Origin: Kineococcus mangrovi
GTDB taxonomy: Bacteria; Actinomycetota; Actinomycetes; Actinomycetales; Kineococcaceae
Direction: 5' to 3'
NCBI RefSeq assembly: GCF_041320705.1
Contig: NZ_JBGGTQ010000001.1
Coordinates: 496,001 to 560,000, forward strand
Length of the DNA stretch: 64,000 nt
The notes under the pieces are model-generated. The model worked only from the letters and a program-made list of their open reading frames with translations, had not been told where the DNA came from and searched no databases. This document shows, in pieces, positions 61,244 to 64,000 of the stretch; positions within the stretch are counted from its first letter, which is position 1; every line of letters starts with the position of its first letter. The translations under genes and the position numbers were made by a program.

Positions 61244-62145
61244 CGGACCCGACGAGGACCCCCACCTCCCCCACCGCCCGCCGGGTAGGTGCCCCGGCGG
61301 TCGAGGGACCGCCCCGGCCCCCCGCCCGCCGCCGCCTGCCCTTCAGCCCCTGGCACCTGCTGCTGCTGCCCGTGGCCGTGGTGTTCCTGCTGCCCTTCGC
61401 CGAGATGTTCCTGACCTCCTTCTCCCCGGCCTCCGACATCACCCGGATCCCGCCGGGGTTCTGGCCCTCGCGGTTCACCCTCGACGGGTACGAGCGCCTG
61501 TTCGCCGAGTCGGGGATCCTGCGCTGGCTGGGCAACACGGTCGTCGTCTCGGTCGTGTCCATCGCCTCGCACCTCGTGCTGTGCTCCCTGGCGGGCTACG
61601 GGTTCGCGCGACTGCGCTTCCCGGGGCGGGAACTGGGGTTCCTCGGCATCCTCGCCACCATCATGATCCCCTCGCAGCTGCTGATGGTCCCCACGTACGT
61701 CGTGTTCGCGAAGCTGGGTCTGGTCAACGACCTGGGCGCCGCCATCGTCCCGTGGCTCGCGTCGGCGTTCGGGATCTTCCTCATGCGCCAGTTCTTCCTG
61801 TCCCTGCCGGCGGAGCTGGAGGAGGCGGGGCGGGTCGACGGGTGCTCGCGGTTGCAGGTGTTCCTGCTCGTCGTGCTGCCGCTGGCCCGCCCGGCGATGG
61901 CGACCCTGGCGATCTTCACGCTGCTGGGCTCGTGGAACGACCTGGTCTGGCCGCTGGTCGCGATCAACGACGAGCAGAACTTCACCCTGCAGCTGGGGCT
62001 GACCACGTTCCAGGGGACCCGGCGGACCGACTGGTCGCTGCTCATGGCCGGCAACGTCGTGGCCACCGTCCCCCTCATCGTCCTCTTCCTCCTGGCCCAG
62101 AAGCAGTTCGTCGCCACCATGGCGTCGGCCGGCCTCAAGGGCTGA
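61240..62145 (+). CDS. Sugar ABC transporter permease, MalG type
   Basis: A 301-residue permease. ATG 61240 overlaps the previous stop (ATGA) and has GGAGG upstream. The EAA loop is LEEAGRVDGCSRLQVFLL and the end is VATMASAGLKG, typical of MalG-type subunits. It pairs with the 60314-61243 protein. As in the other two importers here, no ATPase gene follows. Confidence 0.93.
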   Translation: MTDPTRTPTSPTARRVGAPAVEGPPRPPARRRLPFSPWHLLLLPVAVVFLLPFAEMFLTSFSPASDITRIPPGFWPSRFTLDGYERLFAESGILRWLGNTVVVSVVSIASHLVLCSLAGYGFARLRFPGRELGFLGILATIMIPSQLLMVPTYVVFAKLGLVNDLGAAIVPWLASAFGIFLMRQFFLSLPAELEEAGRVDGCSRLQVFLLVVLPLARPAMATLAIFTLLGSWNDLVWPLVAINDEQNFTLQLGLTTFQGTRRTDWSLLMAGNVVATVPLIVLFLLAQKQFVATMASAGLKG

Positions 62146-62168
62146 CGCCACCACCCCTCTGGAGAACC

Positions 62169-63296
62169 GTGACCACCGACGCGACCACACCCACCGACGA
62201 CCTCACCAGCGCGACCCACGACGAGGTCCGGCAGCAGCCGCAAGCCTGGCGCGACCTGCACCGGGTCCTGCAGGGGCGCGGCCCGGCCCTGCGGGCGTTC
62301 CTCGACCCGCTGCTGGCCCGGCCGGACCTGCGCGTCGTGTTCACCGGCGCGGGCACGTCGGCGTTCGTGGGTGACATCGCGGCGGCCACGCTGCGCCGCC
62401 CGCTGCGGCGGCGCCTGGAGAGCATCGCGACGACCGACCTGGTGTCCGACCCCCGCACCGCCTTCGCCGAACCCCGGCCGGTCCTGCTGGTGTCCTTCGC
62501 CCGTTCCGGCAACAGCCCCGAGAGCGTGGCCGCCGTCCAGCTCGCCGACGAGCTCGCCCCCGAGGCGCACCACCTCGTCATCACCTGCAACGCAAGGGGC
62601 CGGCTGGCCCTCGACCGCGACGGGTCCGGCCGCTCCTTCGTCCTGCTCCTGCCCGAGCAGACCCACGACACCGGTTTCGCCATGACCTCCAGCTTCTCCA
62701 CGATGCTGCTCGCGGCGCTGTGCGCCTTCCAGGAGGACCACCTCGGCGCGGTGGAGCAGCTGGCCGCGGCCGCGGAGTCGGTCCTGGAGCGCACGGACGC
62801 CGTCGGGGAACTGCTCGACCCGCTGCCGCACCGGGTCGTCCACCTCGGCAGCGGCCCCCTGAAGGGGCTGGCCCAGGAGGGCGCGCTGAAGGTCCTCGAG
62901 CTGACCGCGGGCCGCACCGCGTCCTTCCACGACAGCCCGCTGGGGTTCCGCCACGGACCGAAGTCCGTCGTCGACGACCGCACCCTCGTCGTCGTCCTCG
63001 GCTCGGCCGACCCGCACACGGCGCGCTACGACGCGGACATGGCCGCCGAGCTGCGGGCGGACGGCACGGCCCGCGTCGTCCACGTCGGAGCGGACGGGGG
63101 TTTCGCGGTCCCCCACCTGGACGGCCTGCCGGACGGCCTGCGCGCCGTCGCGCTCGCGGTGTTCGTGCAGCTGCTCGCCCTGAGCGCCTCCGTGCGCCAC
63201 GGGTGCACGCCCGACGACCCGTTCCCGGCGGGCACGGTGAACCGCGTCGTCCAGGGCGTGCGCATCCACGCCCTGACCGGCGGTGGGGACGCGTGA
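62169..63296 (+). CDS. agaS: SIS-domain protein, AgaS-like sugar-phosphate isomerase/deaminase
   Basis: A 375-residue protein with two SIS domains. The phosphosugar site reads FTGAGTSAFVGDIAA and VSFARSGNSPESV; the second domain has LGSGPLKGLAQEGALKVLEL and FRHGPKSVV. This matches AgaS, which deaminates galactosamine 6-phosphate or isomerises related ketoses. GTG 62169 follows GGAGAACC. Its stop overlaps the kinase start by 4 nt, suggesting kinase and deaminase act in sequence on an amino sugar. Confidence 0.88.
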   Translation: MTTDATTPTDDLTSATHDEVRQQPQAWRDLHRVLQGRGPALRAFLDPLLARPDLRVVFTGAGTSAFVGDIAAATLRRPLRRRLESIATTDLVSDPRTAFAEPRPVLLVSFARSGNSPESVAAVQLADELAPEAHHLVITCNARGRLALDRDGSGRSFVLLLPEQTHDTGFAMTSSFSTMLLAALCAFQEDHLGAVEQLAAAAESVLERTDAVGELLDPLPHRVVHLGSGPLKGLAQEGALKVLELTAGRTASFHDSPLGFRHGPKSVVDDRTLVVVLGSADPHTARYDADMAAELRADGTARVVHVGADGGFAVPHLDGLPDGLRAVALAVFVQLLALSASVRHGCTPDDPFPAGTVNRVVQGVRIHALTGGGDA

Positions 63297-64000
63297 GGTA
63301 CCACCTGGGGATGGACGGGGGCGGGACGAAGACCGCCTTCGTCCTCCTCGACCCCGACGGCGGTGTCGTCGCCCGCAGCACCCAGCCGTCCTGCTACTAC
63401 TTCGGCAGCGCCGGAGGGCTCGCCGGGGTGGAACGCGTCGTCGCCGACGGCGTCCGCGAGGTCACCGCGCAGATCGCACCGCAGGACGTGGAGTTCGCGT
63501 TCTTCGCCTTCCCCGGCTACGGGGAGGTGAGCGGGGACGTCGCCGCGCTCGACGAGCTGCCCGCCCGGGTGCTGGGCCACCGCCGCTACCTGTGCGGCAA
63601 CGACATGGTCTCGGGCTGGGCCGGTGCGCTCGGGGGCCGCGACGGCGTCAACGTCGTCGCCGGGACGGGGTCGATCGCCTACGGCGAGCACGAGGGCCGC
63701 ACCCGGCGCACGGGGGGCTGGGGGGAGCTGTTCGGCGACGAGGGTTCGGCGCACTGGGTGGCCGTCGAGGGCCTGCGCGCGTTCTCCCGGATGGCCGACG
63801 GCCGCGCCCCCCGGACGCCCCTGCACGACGCGGTCCTGGCGGCCGCCGGCGTCCGGCACGCGCACGACGTCATCGGGGTCGTCCTGGACGACTGGGGCAG
63901 CCGGCGCGCCGACGTCGCCCGGCTGGCCCCGCTGGTCACCGAGGCCGCTGCGGCCGGGGACGACACGGCGCGCCGGATCGTCGGGGCGGCGGCCGCCGAA
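63293..64000 (+). CDS. BadF/BadG-type N-acetylhexosamine kinase, 3' end cut by window
   Basis: The first 236 residues of a sugar kinase of the BadF/BadG/NAGK ATPase family. GTG 63293 gives MRYHLGMDGGGTKTAFVLLD, whose DGGGTKT is the phosphate-1 motif; VVAGTGSIAYG is the phosphate-2 motif and GGWGELFGDEGSA follows. The frame is open to the window end. It likely phosphorylates an imported N-acetylated amino sugar before the AgaS-like enzyme acts. Confidence 0.9.
   Translation, partial: MRYHLGMDGGGTKTAFVLLDPDGGVVARSTQPSCYYFGSAGGLAGVERVVADGVREVTAQIAPQDVEFAFFAFPGYGEVSGDVAALDELPARVLGHRRYLCGNDMVSGWAGALGGRDGVNVVAGTGSIAYGEHEGRTRRTGGWGELFGDEGSAHWVAVEGLRAFSRMADGRAPRTPLHDAVLAAAGVRHAHDVIGVVLDDWGSRRADVARLAPLVTEAAAAGDDTARRIVGAAAAE

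Overview
The window comes from a very GC-rich (well above 70% by eye) Gram-positive actinobacterium. GTG starts are common. Many genes overlap by 4 nt (GTGA or ATGA), solute-binding lipoproteins carry Tat-type signals, and GAF-ANTAR proteins, SpoIIE-type phosphatases and B/F-class sigma regulation are abundant. The mix of radical-SAM photolyase-like protein, manganese catalase, LOV and phytochrome phosphatases and arabinan/amino-sugar importers fits a Kineococcus-like organism. That genus assignment is an inference from gene content, not from a marker gene. I see no rRNA, tRNA, CRISPR array, insertion sequence, phage gene or replication origin.

Layout. (1) 1-8967 is a sugar region: a truncated aldo/keto reductase, a secreted CAP-LGFP wall protein, and a GH2 hydrolase divergent from an ABC importer plus GH51 arabinofuranosidase operon. 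The divergent gap carries two TTGCAA-centred operator-like sites. (2) 8971-26793 is mixed housekeeping, redox and stress: a flavin oxidoreductase, a DUF1992 protein, a GH114-like lipoprotein, a GGDEF-EAL protein, a decayed YCII/sigma-factor remnant, an SDR, an SPL-like radical SAM protein, DUF3140, two GAF-ANTAR regulators, a B/F-type sigma factor, an epimerase, a DUF2231-Rieske fusion, a zinc alcohol dehydrogenase, a FUSC-like membrane protein and a Mn catalase. (3) 27138-30156 is a tightly overlapped three-gene operon: acyl-CoA dehydrogenase-like, PIG-L deacetylase/methyltransferase fusion, and glycosyltransferase. (4) 30289-46909 is a dense signalling island: STAS, two degenerate HATPase-like proteins, a CheB/CheR-PAS pair, two ANTAR proteins, a diguanylate cyclase coupled to a MASE1 histidine kinase, and a PAS-SpoIIE phosphatase coupled to an orphan NarL-type kinase. 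(5) 46984-51552 is a four-gene operon in which a YcaO-like protein is translationally coupled to a sugar-type ABC importer. (6) 51658-56631 is a three-gene operon: a bacteriophytochrome-SpoIIE phosphatase, a LOV-SpoIIE phosphatase and a canonical anti-sigma-type HATPase. (7) 56688-64000 is a DeoR-family regulator divergent from GH4, ABC importer, AgaS-like SIS protein and BadF-type kinase genes; the kinase is cut by the window end.

How they work together. Two regions import and degrade glycans: arabinose-type oligosaccharides on the left, and probably amino-sugar or alpha-galactoside substrates on the right. Neither encodes its own transport ATPase, so a shared MsiK-type ATPase elsewhere is expected. 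The centre looks like a partner-switching and second-messenger hub. Phosphatases sensing red light, blue light and unknown PAS ligands could act on STAS proteins, whose antagonists are HATPase kinases, to release a B/F-type sigma factor. The photoreceptor operon, the YcaO-importer operon and the acyl-CoA dehydrogenase/PIG-L/glycosyltransferase operon are the best candidates for undescribed systems.
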